From Acidobacteriota bacterium (GTDB taxonomy: Bacteria; Acidobacteriota; Blastocatellia; RBC074), in contig JACPYM010000002.1 of assembly GCA_016196035.1 (NCBI GenBank), positions 236,534-300,533 on the forward strand: a stretch of 64,000 nt of DNA, written 5' to 3'. Position 1 is the stretch's first letter. Each line of letters opens with the position of its first letter. A program made the position numbers and the translations under genes. The notes under the pieces are model-generated. The model was not told the origin of the DNA, did not search any database, and saw only the letters and a program-made list of their open reading frames with translations. Below are positions 18,088 to 27,180 of the stretch, one piece after another.

Positions 18088-18498
18088 ATGTCCAAACAAC
18101 ATCTCAACCCCGCCACACTTTTCCCCAGTCTGCCCAGCGGCTTTTCGCAAGCGGTCGTCACGACGCCCGGGCGCATCGTTTTTCTTTCCGGCCAAACAGC
18201 CTGGGATGCCAACAAACAAATCGTTGGCGGCAACGACCTCGGCGCACAGACGCGGCAGGCGTTGCAAAACGTGCGACTCGGTGTCGAAGCCGCAGGCGGC
18301 GCGCTGGCCGATGTCGTTTCCCTGCGCTTGTACATCGTCAATCCCCAGCCCGGCGACACTGGCCAAGTCGGCGAAGCCTTGCGCGAATTCTTCCCCACCG
18401 ACAAGCCACCCGCCAGCACATGGATCGGTGTGACTTCGTTGGCCGTGCCGGAGTTTCTGGTTGAGATCGAAGCCATCGCGGTGCTCGATGCGGCATAA
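18088..18498 (+). CDS. RidA (YjgF/YER057c/UK114) family protein
   Basis: A 136-residue protein of typical RidA length. It has the N-terminal GFSQAVVTTPGRIVFLSGQT pattern, a middle ALQNVRLGVEAAGG, and the C-terminal stretch VPEFLVEIEAIAVL. RidA proteins hydrolyse reactive enamine/imine intermediates. It starts six bases after the Pls/PosA-like gene and is probably co-transcribed. The arginine expected in the family's GVxxLxxPxxxVEIE strand is not obvious, so it may be one of the Rid1-7 subfamilies. Confidence 0.88.
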   Translation: MSKQHLNPATLFPSLPSGFSQAVVTTPGRIVFLSGQTAWDANKQIVGGNDLGAQTRQALQNVRLGVEAAGGALADVVSLRLYIVNPQPGDTGQVGEALREFFPTDKPPASTWIGVTSLAVPEFLVEIEAIAVLDAA

Positions 18499-18569
18499 GC
18501 GCGCACTGCCGCGCCCTATCCAAATTAACCCGACCTGCTACAATGCGCGCGCTTTTCCCTGGATCGGTT

Positions 18570-18741
18570 TTCATCTCATCGTGTCAGTAGCCCGCGCGTA
18601 AGCAAGGGCTGTATTGACCAGACATTCATCTCATCGTGTCAGTAGCCCGCGCGTAAGCAAGGGCTGTATTGACCAGACATCCATTAAAGCCGAAGGGTAC
18701 ACAACTGAGGCAGCCCTTGCTTACGCGCGGGCTACTGACAC
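18570..18741. repeat. Tandem 55-bp repeat with inverted third copy
   Basis: Two direct 55-base copies (18570-18624 and 18625-18679) start TTCATCTCATCGTGTCAG. A 31-base core (18636-18666) is present again as an exact reverse complement at 18711-18741. It lies between the convergent ridA and DUF1549/DUF1553 genes and can form a long hairpin. Confidence 0.9.
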
Positions 18742-18764
18742 CGTATACCCAATTGCAAACCGCT

Positions 18765-21700
18765 CTAGTTGATGAACATGAATTCGGTCGAACTGAGCAG
18801 GACTTTCATATACCGCCCACAATGCGTCACCGGCAAAATCGGTTTCTTGTCATCGGGCGTGCCGCCCGGTGCGGGCGGCACGACACCAGCCATCATCGCG
18901 CTCGGCTCCACCATGTCCGTCATCTCCGGCATCAGCGGCGCGATGACTGACGGCTCTTTGGGTTTGCCGGGCATGTCCTTCTTATCGGCCTTTTCAGCGT
19001 CTTTCTTTTTCTCTTCGGCAGCCTTTTCCTTTTCTTGTTTCTTTTCTTCATCGGCCTGCTTGCGCTCTTCGTATTCCTTCAGCGGCTCATTGCGCAGATA
19101 TTCCAGACCAAGCTTGATTTCTTCCGCTATGGCGGCACGCCCGAAGATCAGGCGGTAGGCTTTTTGAATGCGGGCTTCACGGCTGGGTTCGCCTTCGAGT
19201 TTGCGCGCCAGCAATTCAGCCTGCCGCTGGACGAAATCGCTGTTCATAAAAAACAGGCGCTGCAACGGCACGTTCGTCGCATAGCGTTGTTCGGCGGAAA
19301 TGTTCGGGCTGGGAAAGTCGAAGAGTTGCAGGTACTCATCCAACTTGTAGCGGCTGACTTTGCCATAGAGCGTGCGCCGCGTGGATTGCGGCGTCAGCGC
19401 TTCAGAGGGGCCGCCCATCTTCTTGTCGAGCGCGCCCGCTGCCGCCAACAGCGCATCACGTATTTGCTCAGCATCCATGCGCCGCCGGTTGGCGCGCCAG
19501 TACAGCTGATTGCCCGTGTCTTTGTCAGAGTTCGCCGGCATGTCTTCGTTGCTGAGTTGATAAACCGAACTGAGCATGATCTCGCGGTGCAATTTTTTGA
19601 TGGACAGGCCGTTGCGCTGGAAGAAATCGGCGAGGTATTCGAGCAATTCGGGATGCACGGGACGTTCGCCGTTGAAGCCGAAATTGCTGGGCGTGTCTAC
19701 CAGCCCCGTGCCGAAATGCCATTTCCAAAGGCGGTTGACGATGACGCGCAGCGCCAGCGGTTGTCGCAGGATTTCGTTCGCCAACTCCAGCCGCCTGCTG
19801 CCTTGGCTGAAGCAGACGCGCTGGTCTTTTGAAAGCACGGTCAGGAAACCGCGCGGCACGACTTCGCCCAGGTTGGTCGGGCTGCCACGCAAACTGACGG
19901 GCAAGTCCACCGGCTTTTCCTGATCGGCCGCGCCGTGCACATAAGGATATTGCGCGGGCATCGCTTTCCTGAAATTCTCGATGTCTTCGCGCAATGCGGT
20001 TAGATAAGCGCGGCGTTCGGCGCTCAACTGCCGCTCCAATCCCCAGCCGGTGAAATTCAACAGCCCCGGACGGAACTTCTGCCCTGCGCCCGGCAAGTCC
20101 GGCGCATCCAGGTCGCGCACAAAAACATCCATCCAAAGATTGGTGCGCTCAACCGGCATCGCTTTGGTCTCGCCGCCACAGTCGGGGCAGAAATCGTCGT
20201 TCGTCACGAATTCGTTCGGTTTGAAGAGCGGCTCCTTTTTCTTGGTGCCGGGATTGGCTTTGGCGAGGATGATTTCGTTTTGTCTTTGCGCTCAAACAGT
20301 ACGTCTTGCAACAAGGTCTGAAAGTCCTCCGCCAGCTTTTTCGCCTCTGCTGCCGTTCCCCCCTTTTGCGTCTTATCCTGCATGAGGGTTTGCCAGTCTT
20401 TCAGGAACAGGTAGTGGCGCGGCGGGTGGGCCAGAAAGCGCAGCCAGCGTTGCATCAATTCGTAATCGAGTTTGTTCTTTTCGATGACGTCGTTGAGATC
20501 TTCTTTGGGTTCGCCCTGCACGCGCCAGACGGCTTGCATGTATTTCGCGGCTTGCAGCGTCAGACTCTCGGCGAGTTGTTTGCTTTCGGTTTGCATGAAC
20601 TCGCCCATCATTTTCTGTTTGTTCTTCAGCTTCTTTTCGAGCGCGGTGTATTCGTCAACAACGCTCTGCGGCACCTGCGGATATTCTTTGTAGGTCGTGC
20701 TGGCAAAGACCCAAGCCAGCGCGTAATAGTCTTTGGTCGGGATCGGATCGTATTTGTGATCGTGGCAGCGGGCGCAACCGACGGTCAGGCCCAGAAAGCC
20801 GCGACTGACGACATCAATGCGGTCGTGCCGCTCGTCGGCGCGCGTGACTTCGACCGCGCCATTGTCATAAAACCACGGCCCCTGCCCCAGAAAGCCGAGC
20901 GCGGGCAGCGTGCGCACGCGCGTCTTTTCGTCCATCAAATCCCCGGCGAGTTGCGCGCGCACAAATTGGTCGTAAGGCAGGTCATCATTGAAAGCTTTGA
21001 CCACCAATCGCGGTACAGATACGCGTGCGGATACGGCGCAAAACCGCGTCCCATCGGGTCTAGGCTGCGGTAGTCGTCTTCGCCATAACGCGCCACGTCG
21101 AGCCAGAGGCGGCCCCAGCGTTCGCCATATTGCGGCGCGGCGAGCAAACGATCTACGACTTTGGCAAACGCATCCGGCGCCTTGTCTTTCTCAAACGCTT
21201 CGATTTCTTCTGTTGTCGGCGGCAAGCCCGTCAAATCAAGTGTGGCGCGGCGAATCAAGGTGCGCCGATCTGCGGCAGCGACGGGTGCGAGTCCTTCTTT
21301 TTCCAACCGCGCGAAAATGAAGCGGTCAATCTCGTTTTTGGGCCAGCGGCTGTCTTTCACGACGGGCGCGGGAACGGGATGAAGGGCTGAAACGACCAGA
21401 AGGCGCGCCGCGCGGGAATCGTGAGTTCGCCTTTGGCGACGGGTTGCGGCCAGCCTGCCACGGGCCACACCGCGCCCGCGCGTATCCATTCGGCCACGGC
21501 ATCAATCTGCGCCTGCGGCAGCTTGCCGCCCTTCGGCATTTTCAAGGCGCCGGTCTGGCGCAGCGCGATCACGAGCAAACTCTTGTCCGGTTCGCCGGGC
21601 ACGATGGCAGGGCCGGATTTGCCCCCGCGCAGCAGGGCTGCGCGTGAATCCAGGCGCAGCCCGCCCAAGGCGGAATAGGTGTGGCAGGAAAAACATTCGG

Positions 21701-21833
21701 TGGCGAGCAGGGGCCGAATTTTGTTCTCGAAGAAAGCCTCACCGGTTTGGGGCGGGTTTTGGGGGCACACAGTCCAGGCTGTCATTTCCAAAAGCGCAAG
21801 ACCGAGTATGAAGCGCTGACATTTCTCTTTCAT
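18765..21833 (-). pseudogene. DUF1549/DUF1553 (planctomycete-type cytochrome c) protein, three frameshifts
   Basis: Four overlapping minus-strand frames together encode one protein of about 1023 residues. Order: signal peptide and PSCyt1 domain with the haem motif CFSCH (21833-21357), DUF1549 (21489-20935), the rest of DUF1549 with CARCH (21007-20204), and DUF1553 with IVNRLWKWHFGTG (20207-18765). Each break is repaired by adding one base in a short homopolymer: a C run at 21384-21386 (GGG on the plus strand), a G run at 21004-21005 (CC on plus), and an A run at 20278-20281 (TTTT on plus). The repaired length is a multiple of three. The family is secreted and its function is unclear. This is either a recent pseudogene or sequencing error; no DUF1501 partner is adjacent. 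Confidence 0.85.
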
Positions 21834-21909
21834 GAGTCGCTCCGACGAATTTGAAAACGCTGGACGTTAGATCGGGTGTCACTTTGGTATATGGCAAAAA
21901 GCCGCGCCA

Positions 21910-22007
21910 CGAGACGGTACCGTGCGCGTCAGCAAGCGGCACGTCAAATCTGGCGGACTGGTGCTATAGCGCAGTCTCCGCTTGCTGACGCGCGCGGTAC
22001 CGTCTCG
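21910..22007. repeat. Inverted repeat of the GACGCGCGCGGTACCG family
   Basis: Arms 21910-21939 and 21978-22007 are complementary over 30 bases with one mismatch. The same half-site, CCGCTTGCTGACGCGCGCGG, recurs at 35376-35395, and a changed half-site lies inside the molybdopterin gene at 25935-25960. It sits between the divergent DUF1549 and beta-propeller genes. Confidence 0.9.
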
Positions 22008-22105
22008 GCGCAGCACGCCCTGATGCAACCGCGAAATCCGATCTAAACCATCAGTTCATTGGCCGGGCAAGGCTAACATTGACCAATCACAGGGGCAACG
22101 CGAGG

Positions 22106-23113
22106 ATGCGCGCCATGCGACGAATACTCATCCTGCTGCTGCCGCTACTGCTCTCCTTCCAGACGCAGGCGCCCAAACCCAAGCCGACCCCCACGCCCAA
22201 ACCCGGCGTCAAAACGCCCGATGTCCGCGTCCCCATCACGGCGCTCAAACCAGAAGCCGTCTTTGAAGTGCCCGGCGCACCCGATTGGCTGGCGATTGAT
22301 GAATCCGTCTGGGTGTCCAACTATCCCAAGAACACGATCGCGCGGCTCGACCCCAAAACCGACAAAGTGCTCGCCACGATTCCGGTCGGCAATAAACCAT
22401 GCTCTGGCCTTGCAGTCGGCTTTGGCAGTTTATGGGTGCCGCTCTGCGGCGATCAGGCGTTGGCGCGCGTTGATCTCAAGGAAGGCAAAGTGACCGCCAC
22501 CATCCCCATTGGCATTGGCGATTCCGAAGGTGGCCTGGCCGCGGGCGCGGGCAGCATCTGGCTCGTCACCGACAAGCAAGGCGCACTGGCGCGGCTCGAT
22601 CCCGCCACCAACAAAGTCGTCGCCGAAATCCAGGTGCCCGCCGGTTCGTTCACCGTCGCGTTTGGCGAAGGCGCGGTCTGGGTCACGGGCAGCGAGACGA
22701 ATGTGCTGACGCGCATCAATCCCGACACCAACCTGATTGTCGAGACGATTCCGGTGGGCAAAGCACCGCGCTTCTTAACCATCGGCGGCGGCTTCGTCTG
22801 GACACTGAATCAAACCAATGGCGATGTATCGAAGGTTGACGTGAAGACCAATAAGGTCGTCGAAACAATCGAAGTCGGCGTGCCGGGCGGGGGCGGCGAG
22901 ATTGCCTTTGGCGAAGGCTCCGTCTGGGCGACGGCCTTTGAATTTCCGATCTCGCGCATTGATCCGGCCACCAACGAAGTCGTGCAGCAATTCGCGGGCA
23001 CAGGCGGCGACGCCATTCGCGTCGGCCTCGGTTCGGTGTGGCTCTCGAATATACGCGCTGGGAATGTCTGGCGGCTCGATCCGCGTCGCGTCGCGGCCAC
23101 CGTCACACCATAA
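22106..23113 (+). CDS. Secreted YncE/NHL-like beta-propeller protein
   Basis: A protein of 335 residues from ATG 22106; ATG 22115, with GAGG nine bases upstream, is an equal choice. It opens with a signal peptide (RRILILLLPLLLSFQTQA) and a Pro/Lys/Thr-rich linker. The rest is seven or so repeats of about 43 residues with the pattern DPxTNKVVAxIxVG followed by GxGSxWV, as in YncE and virginiamycin B lyase-like propellers. Such proteins are periplasmic or secreted binding scaffolds; the ligand is unknown. No catalytic Vgb histidines are evident. Confidence 0.82.
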   Translation: MRAMRRILILLLPLLLSFQTQAPKPKPTPTPKPGVKTPDVRVPITALKPEAVFEVPGAPDWLAIDESVWVSNYPKNTIARLDPKTDKVLATIPVGNKPCSGLAVGFGSLWVPLCGDQALARVDLKEGKVTATIPIGIGDSEGGLAAGAGSIWLVTDKQGALARLDPATNKVVAEIQVPAGSFTVAFGEGAVWVTGSETNVLTRINPDTNLIVETIPVGKAPRFLTIGGGFVWTLNQTNGDVSKVDVKTNKVVETIEVGVPGGGGEIAFGEGSVWATAFEFPISRIDPATNEVVQQFAGTGGDAIRVGLGSVWLSNIRAGNVWRLDPRRVAATVTP

Positions 23114-23189
23114 AACCACGGGAGACACGGGGCGCACGGGGAAGACATTTGTTTTGTCCTTCCCCGTGCGCCCCGTGTCCCCCGTGGTT
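23114..23189. repeat. 31-bp inverted repeat between convergent genes
   Basis: Arms 23114-23144 and 23159-23189 are complementary with one mismatch (left arm begins AACCACGGGAGACACGGGG). The element starts right at the stop of the beta-propeller gene and ends nine bases before the aldo/keto reductase stop, so it could end transcription from both sides. Confidence 0.88.
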
Positions 23190-23197
23190 GGTCAAGC

Positions 23198-24139
23198 TCA
23201 GTCCTGCATCACTGCCGGCGGCGGAAACCCGTGCTGGGCGCGGCCAATCGGCCCTTCGTGCTTGGCCGTCACTTTGTACAACTCAAAGCGCCCATCGCCC
23301 GCGAGCGCCGCGCAACGTGCGCGCAAGGCCTGCCTCTCGTCTTCGTTCATCGGCACAAAACCGCGCGCGACTTTCAAATTCTGCTGCAAGGTGCGTTCGG
23401 ACGGGATGCCGCTAACGACCGTCGCCACGGGCAAGCTCAAGGCGTAACGCAAGGCCTCTTGTGCCGTCACCACGCCCGCTTTGACCATGTCACCGACACC
23501 GCCCATGCTTTTCATCCCGATAGCCGCAATGCCCTGGCGCGCCAGTTCGGGCAAGACCTTTTGTTCAAAGCTGCGAAAAGTCGCGTCAAAACAGTTGAGC
23601 GGCATCTGGCAGGTGTCGAACGGATATTCATAGGCCAGCATCTTCAAATGAATCTCCGGGCTTTTGTGGCCGGTGAAGCCTACGAAACGCACCTTGCCTT
23701 GCTGCTGGGCCTGCTGCAACGCCTCAATCACGCCGTCCAGCGCGAAGTGCATTTCAGGATCGTTGTCGTAGGCCAATTCGTGCACCTGCCACAAGTCCAG
23801 GTAATCGGTTTGCAAGCGCCGCAACGAATCTTCCAACTGCCGCAGCGCCTCGTGCCGGTCGCGCCCGTGCGTGCAGACTTTGGACATCAGGAAGACTTGC
23901 GCGCGCCGGTCTTTGATCGCCTTGCCCATCAACTCTTCGCTGCGCCCGTCGTGGTATTCCCAGGCGTTGTCGAGAAAGGTAATGCCCACGTCAATGGCGG
24001 CCTGCGTCAGACGGATGGCTTCCGACTCGTCTTTGATTGTGCCGAGATGATAGCCGCCAAAGCCGAGCGCGGCGACGTTGACGCCGGTGCGGCCTAGCGG
24101 GCGTTCAGGAATAGCGGAAGCAGTTGTTTGTAGTTCCAA
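23198..24139 (-). CDS. Aldo/keto reductase
   Basis: A 313-residue TIM-barrel oxidoreductase. The catalytic tetrad can be read as Asp57 and Tyr62 (FLDNAWEYHDG), Lys87 (FLMSKVCTHG) and His120 (DLWQVHE). The NADP-binding end is visible as SLPVATVVSGIPSERTLQQN. The family reduces aldehydes and ketones; the substrate is unknown. It lacks the C-terminal CxxCxxC cluster found in some related reductases. The PIN toxin gene lies 21 bases upstream on the same strand. Confidence 0.9.
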   Translation of the reverse strand: MELQTTASAIPERPLGRTGVNVAALGFGGYHLGTIKDESEAIRLTQAAIDVGITFLDNAWEYHDGRSEELMGKAIKDRRAQVFLMSKVCTHGRDRHEALRQLEDSLRRLQTDYLDLWQVHELAYDNDPEMHFALDGVIEALQQAQQQGKVRFVGFTGHKSPEIHLKMLAYEYPFDTCQMPLNCFDATFRSFEQKVLPELARQGIAAIGMKSMGGVGDMVKAGVVTAQEALRYALSLPVATVVSGIPSERTLQQNLKVARGFVPMNEDERQALRARCAALAGDGRFELYKVTAKHEGPIGRAQHGFPPPAVMQD

Positions 24140-24160
24140 GTTGTTTGCTCCTATTTTTTG

Positions 24161-24565
24161 TCAGGGAACAACGATGACGTTGCCGAATTGCTGGAAATGC
24201 CGGTCAAAGGCGAGAGCAGTGGCGAGGTCGAGCTTTTGAATCACGACCCTGCTCGTACAATCTGTGAAGCTCCAATCCTTGTCGGCAAAGTCGCGGAAGA
24301 CTTGCCAGGCCGTGTATAAGTCGGTCTCGCTTAGCCAATAAATTTCAGCGAGCCTGCCAGAAAAGAACGCTTCGCCAAGCTCAAGCGCCCGGCGTCGCTC
24401 GCCACGCGCCCGCAATAATGTCAGCGTCTCATCAATAACATAATCAGTCGTCAATAATGGGACAGCGGCATTGGCCAACCATTCCGACACCCGGCGATGA
24501 TTCGGGTCAGATGGCACCGCCAGCGCAAACCAGGCCCCGGTATCAACGAAAACGAATCTATTCAT
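24161..24565 (-). CDS. PIN-domain toxin (VapC-like ribonuclease)
   Basis: A 134-residue PIN domain. Putative metal-binding acids are Asp8 (FVFVDTGAW), Glu46 (DYVIDETLTLL), Asp102 (WSFTDCTS) and Asp121 (ALAFDRHFQQFG), in the order and spacing of VapC-type RNases. Such toxins cleave tRNA or rRNA when freed from the antitoxin. It overlaps its upstream antitoxin gene by eight bases. The set of catalytic residues looks complete. Confidence 0.88.
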   Translation of the reverse strand: MNRFVFVDTGAWFALAVPSDPNHRRVSEWLANAAVPLLTTDYVIDETLTLLRARGERRRALELGEAFFSGRLAEIYWLSETDLYTAWQVFRDFADKDWSFTDCTSRVVIQKLDLATALAFDRHFQQFGNVIVVP

Positions 24566-24788
24566 TGGTTGGATAAAGGATGCGGTCGTGATCTTGGCCG
24601 GAGAAATTATCCGGCGCGCCTTCTAGTGGAAGCGCAGCGATGCGGGCAAGTATTTGTGCAGGTGAAGTGGTTGAGCCCGTCTTCTCGGCTTGGTGCAAGA
24701 CGATCACCTCAATTAACTCGCCATCCGTCAATTCGATTGGTTCCAGCGGACGGATCAAACCGCTTTCAACGACAGCATGTATTTGCAT
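24558..24788 (-). CDS. Antitoxin of the DUF104/AF2212-like family
   Basis: A 76-residue protein that starts MQIHAVVESGLIRPLEPIEL, followed by TDGELIEVIVL. This short beta-rich opening is typical of AF2212/DUF104 antitoxins paired with PIN toxins. ATG 24788 is chosen because GGAGG lies eight bases upstream on the minus strand; an upstream TTG would add seven residues. The C-terminal half, with DNFSGQDHDRILYPTNE, probably wraps the toxin. Confidence 0.8.
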   Translation of the reverse strand: MQIHAVVESGLIRPLEPIELTDGELIEVIVLHQAEKTGSTTSPAQILARIAALPLEGAPDNFSGQDHDRILYPTNE

Positions 24789-24943
24789 AGCTATTTCCTC
24801 CAATCCCACAAGCCTGTAGCAGTTGAGCTTTACGCAGGATGCCGTGTGATGAAATCACGGGTGCTTTGGATCAGCAAGGCAACTTGCTCTTTGGTGTAGT
24901 CCGCATAATGACGGGGCGCGGAAAAATCTTTTCCTACTTCGAC

Positions 24944-27079
24944 CTATGCCTTTGCCACTTCCACCAACGCATCATAAAACGTCGCCGCCGCTCCCAAATC
25001 CGTCAATCCCTGTCCTGTCACGTCATTCGCATTCGTGCCGTCGCGGGTCAGTTTCTTCCACCACACTGACAATGCTACGACGACGCCGCGCCGGGCCTTG
25101 TCGGTCACGCGCGCCGTGGCGGTGAAGGCACCCCGGTCGTTGAAGATGCGCACGCGGTCGCCGTCGGCAATGTTGCGTGCGGCGGCGTCAGTGGGGTGAA
25201 TATCCAGCCAGGGTTCTTTCTCGGCCTTCAAAAACGAAGGCAGGTTGGCGAAGCTGGAATTCAGGAAATTGTGCGCGGGTGGCGAGATGACCGCCAGCGG
25301 GTATTGCCGGGCCAACACGGGCGCATCCAGCACCGATTCGCGCGGCGCGATATAAGTCGGCAGCGGGTCGTGCCCTTGTTTCGCCAGCGCCTCGCTGAAG
25401 AATTCGCACTTGCCTGAAGGCGTAGGGAAATTGCCTTCGGCAAAGGGCGCGTAGCGTTCGGGCACGTTCAGCCGCTGCCAGCCTTTGGCTTTCAATTCGT
25501 CGAGGTTGATGCCTTGCATACGCTCGTGCTCGCTTTGCAACGCCTGCCGCGCCATCTCTTCATCCGAATCGCGGAAGCATTCGTCCGTAAACCCCAGGCG
25601 CGCGGCCAGCAGGCGGAAGACTTCGGTGTTGGGTTTGGCTTCGCCCAGCGGGGCGATGGCCGGGTTGTTAACCAGCACGTACATGTGGCCGTAGGCGCGG
25701 TGCAGGTCGAACTGTTCGAGTTGCGTCGTCGCGGGCAGCAGGATGTCGGCGTAATCGGCGGTGTCAGTCTGGAAGATTTCGTGGACGACGCAAAAGAGGT
25801 CTTCGCGTTGGAAGCCCGCGATCACTTTGCGCGAATCGGGCGCGACAGCGGCGGGGTTGGAGTTGTAGACGTAAATCGCTTTGATCGGCGGAACGAGCGG
25901 TTCAAGTTTCTCGTCAAGGGCAACTGATAAACGCGCCGCTTGCTCACGCGCGCGGTACTGTATGCGTTGATAACCGAGCAACGCATCGCCCAGCGCCGAC
26001 ATATTGATTGTGCGCGGCTGGTTCCAAATCAAATCGGGCCGTTGCAGCGCGTTCGTATTCATCACAAACGTGCTCGAAGACGAAAGCAGCACGCCGCCCG
26101 CTGCATCGCGCCAGGCACCCACGAGCGCGGGTAAACAGGTCACCGTGCGCACCGCCATCCCGCCGCCCGCGTGGCGTTGCATGCCGTAATTCAAACGAAT
26201 GACCGCCGGTTTGGTCGTGCCGTACTCGCGCGCCAGTTTGATGATTTGGTCCGTGCTGAGACCGGTGATCTCAGCCGCCCGCGCGGGTGCCCATTCCAGG
26301 GCGCGCTCACGCAGCAGTTCAAAGCCGTGCGTGTATTGCTGAATGTAATCGTGATCGAGCAGGTCTTCTTTGATCAACACGTGCATCATTGCCAGTGCCA
26401 GCGCGGCATCGGTGCCCGGCAACAGCGCGAGATGTTCATCACACTTTTCGGCGGTCAACGAACGATACGGATCAATCGCGATGACGCGCGCGCCACGCCG
26501 TTTGGCTTCGACGATCTTCGGCCAGAGGTGGACGTTGGAAGTGATCGGATTGCTGCCCCAAATCAAAATCAGTTTGGCTTCGTCAAAACGTTCCATGTCC
26601 GTGCCGAGGCGCAAGCCCAGCGTCGCCGAATAGCCCGCCGACCCGGCGCTGGCGCAGATCGTGCGATCCAGCAGCGACGCGCCGAGTTGATGAAAGAAGC
26701 GCCGATCCATGCTCTCACCCTGGATCAAGCCCATCGTCCCGGCGTAGCTATACGGCAAGATCGCTTGCGGGTTATCGGCGGCGATTTCTTTGAACTTGGC
26801 GGCGATGGTGTCGAGCGCTTCATCCCAGGTGATGCGGGCGAAAAGACCCTTGCCTTTCGCGCCGACGCGCTTCATCGGATAGAGCACACGCTGTGGGCTA
26901 TAGGTGCGTTCGAGATAGCGATTGACCTTCGTGCAGAGAAAGCCGTTGGTCGTCGGATGATCGGCTGCGCCCGCGACCTTGATCGCCACGCCGTTTTCGA
27001 CGGTGATTTCCAGCGCACAAGTGTCAGGGCAATCGTGCGGGCACGCGCCGCGAATGACTTGCAACTCTCGTGATGACAT
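24944..27079 (-). CDS. Molybdopterin-dependent oxidoreductase (DMSO reductase/FDH-like)
   Basis: A 711-residue enzyme. A 4Fe-4S motif sits at the N-terminus with Cys13, Cys17, Cys21 and Cys49 (GACPHDCPDTCALEI). The molybdopterin domain follows, with SAGSAGYSATLG near the active site, LIWGSNPITSNVH, and a C-terminal molydopterin-dinucleotide-binding domain (PPAHNFLNSSF, GDRVRIFNDRGAF). There is no twin-arginine signal, so it looks cytoplasmic. It resembles polysulfide/thiosulfate- or FDH-like members; the substrate is unknown and no partner subunit is adjacent. The start has GGAGG just upstream. A repeat half-site (25935-25960) is coded in frame near residue 380. Confidence 0.88.
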   Translation of the reverse strand: MSSRELQVIRGACPHDCPDTCALEITVENGVAIKVAGAADHPTTNGFLCTKVNRYLERTYSPQRVLYPMKRVGAKGKGLFARITWDEALDTIAAKFKEIAADNPQAILPYSYAGTMGLIQGESMDRRFFHQLGASLLDRTICASAGSAGYSATLGLRLGTDMERFDEAKLILIWGSNPITSNVHLWPKIVEAKRRGARVIAIDPYRSLTAEKCDEHLALLPGTDAALALAMMHVLIKEDLLDHDYIQQYTHGFELLRERALEWAPARAAEITGLSTDQIIKLAREYGTTKPAVIRLNYGMQRHAGGGMAVRTVTCLPALVGAWRDAAGGVLLSSSSTFVMNTNALQRPDLIWNQPRTINMSALGDALLGYQRIQYRAREQAARLSVALDEKLEPLVPPIKAIYVYNSNPAAVAPDSRKVIAGFQREDLFCVVHEIFQTDTADYADILLPATTQLEQFDLHRAYGHMYVLVNNPAIAPLGEAKPNTEVFRLLAARLGFTDECFRDSDEEMARQALQSEHERMQGINLDELKAKGWQRLNVPERYAPFAEGNFPTPSGKCEFFSEALAKQGHDPLPTYIAPRESVLDAPVLARQYPLAVISPPAHNFLNSSFANLPSFLKAEKEPWLDIHPTDAAARNIADGDRVRIFNDRGAFTATARVTDKARRGVVVALSVWWKKLTRDGTNANDVTGQGLTDLGAAATFYDALVEVAKA

Positions 27080-27097
27080 CTCTCCTCCTCATTTTCC

Positions 27098-27173
27098 TGC
27101 CCACGAAGCTACACGAAGGGAACACGAAGCAACCAAAGAATCTTCGTGTCCTCTTCGTGTAGCTTCGTGGGCA
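27098..27173. repeat. Inverted repeat between sulfatase and molybdopterin genes
   Basis: Arms of about 32 bases (27098-27129 and 27142-27173; left arm starts TGCCCACGAAGCTACACGAA) are nearly perfect complements around a 12-base loop. It lies directly 3' of the sulfatase stop (minus strand) and upstream of the molybdopterin gene, so it may end sulfatase transcription. Confidence 0.88.
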
Positions 27174-27180
27174 AAGGTCT

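Noticed and set aside
18570..18741. Possible short CRISPR array (two 55-bp direct copies)
   Set aside because: The copies are adjacent without spacers, and a third copy is inverted, so it is a palindromic repeat and not CRISPR.
19035..19832. Long plus-strand frame opposite the DUF1553 part
   Set aside because: Antisense shadow in GC-rich coding sequence; the minus strand encodes recognisable DUF1553 motifs.
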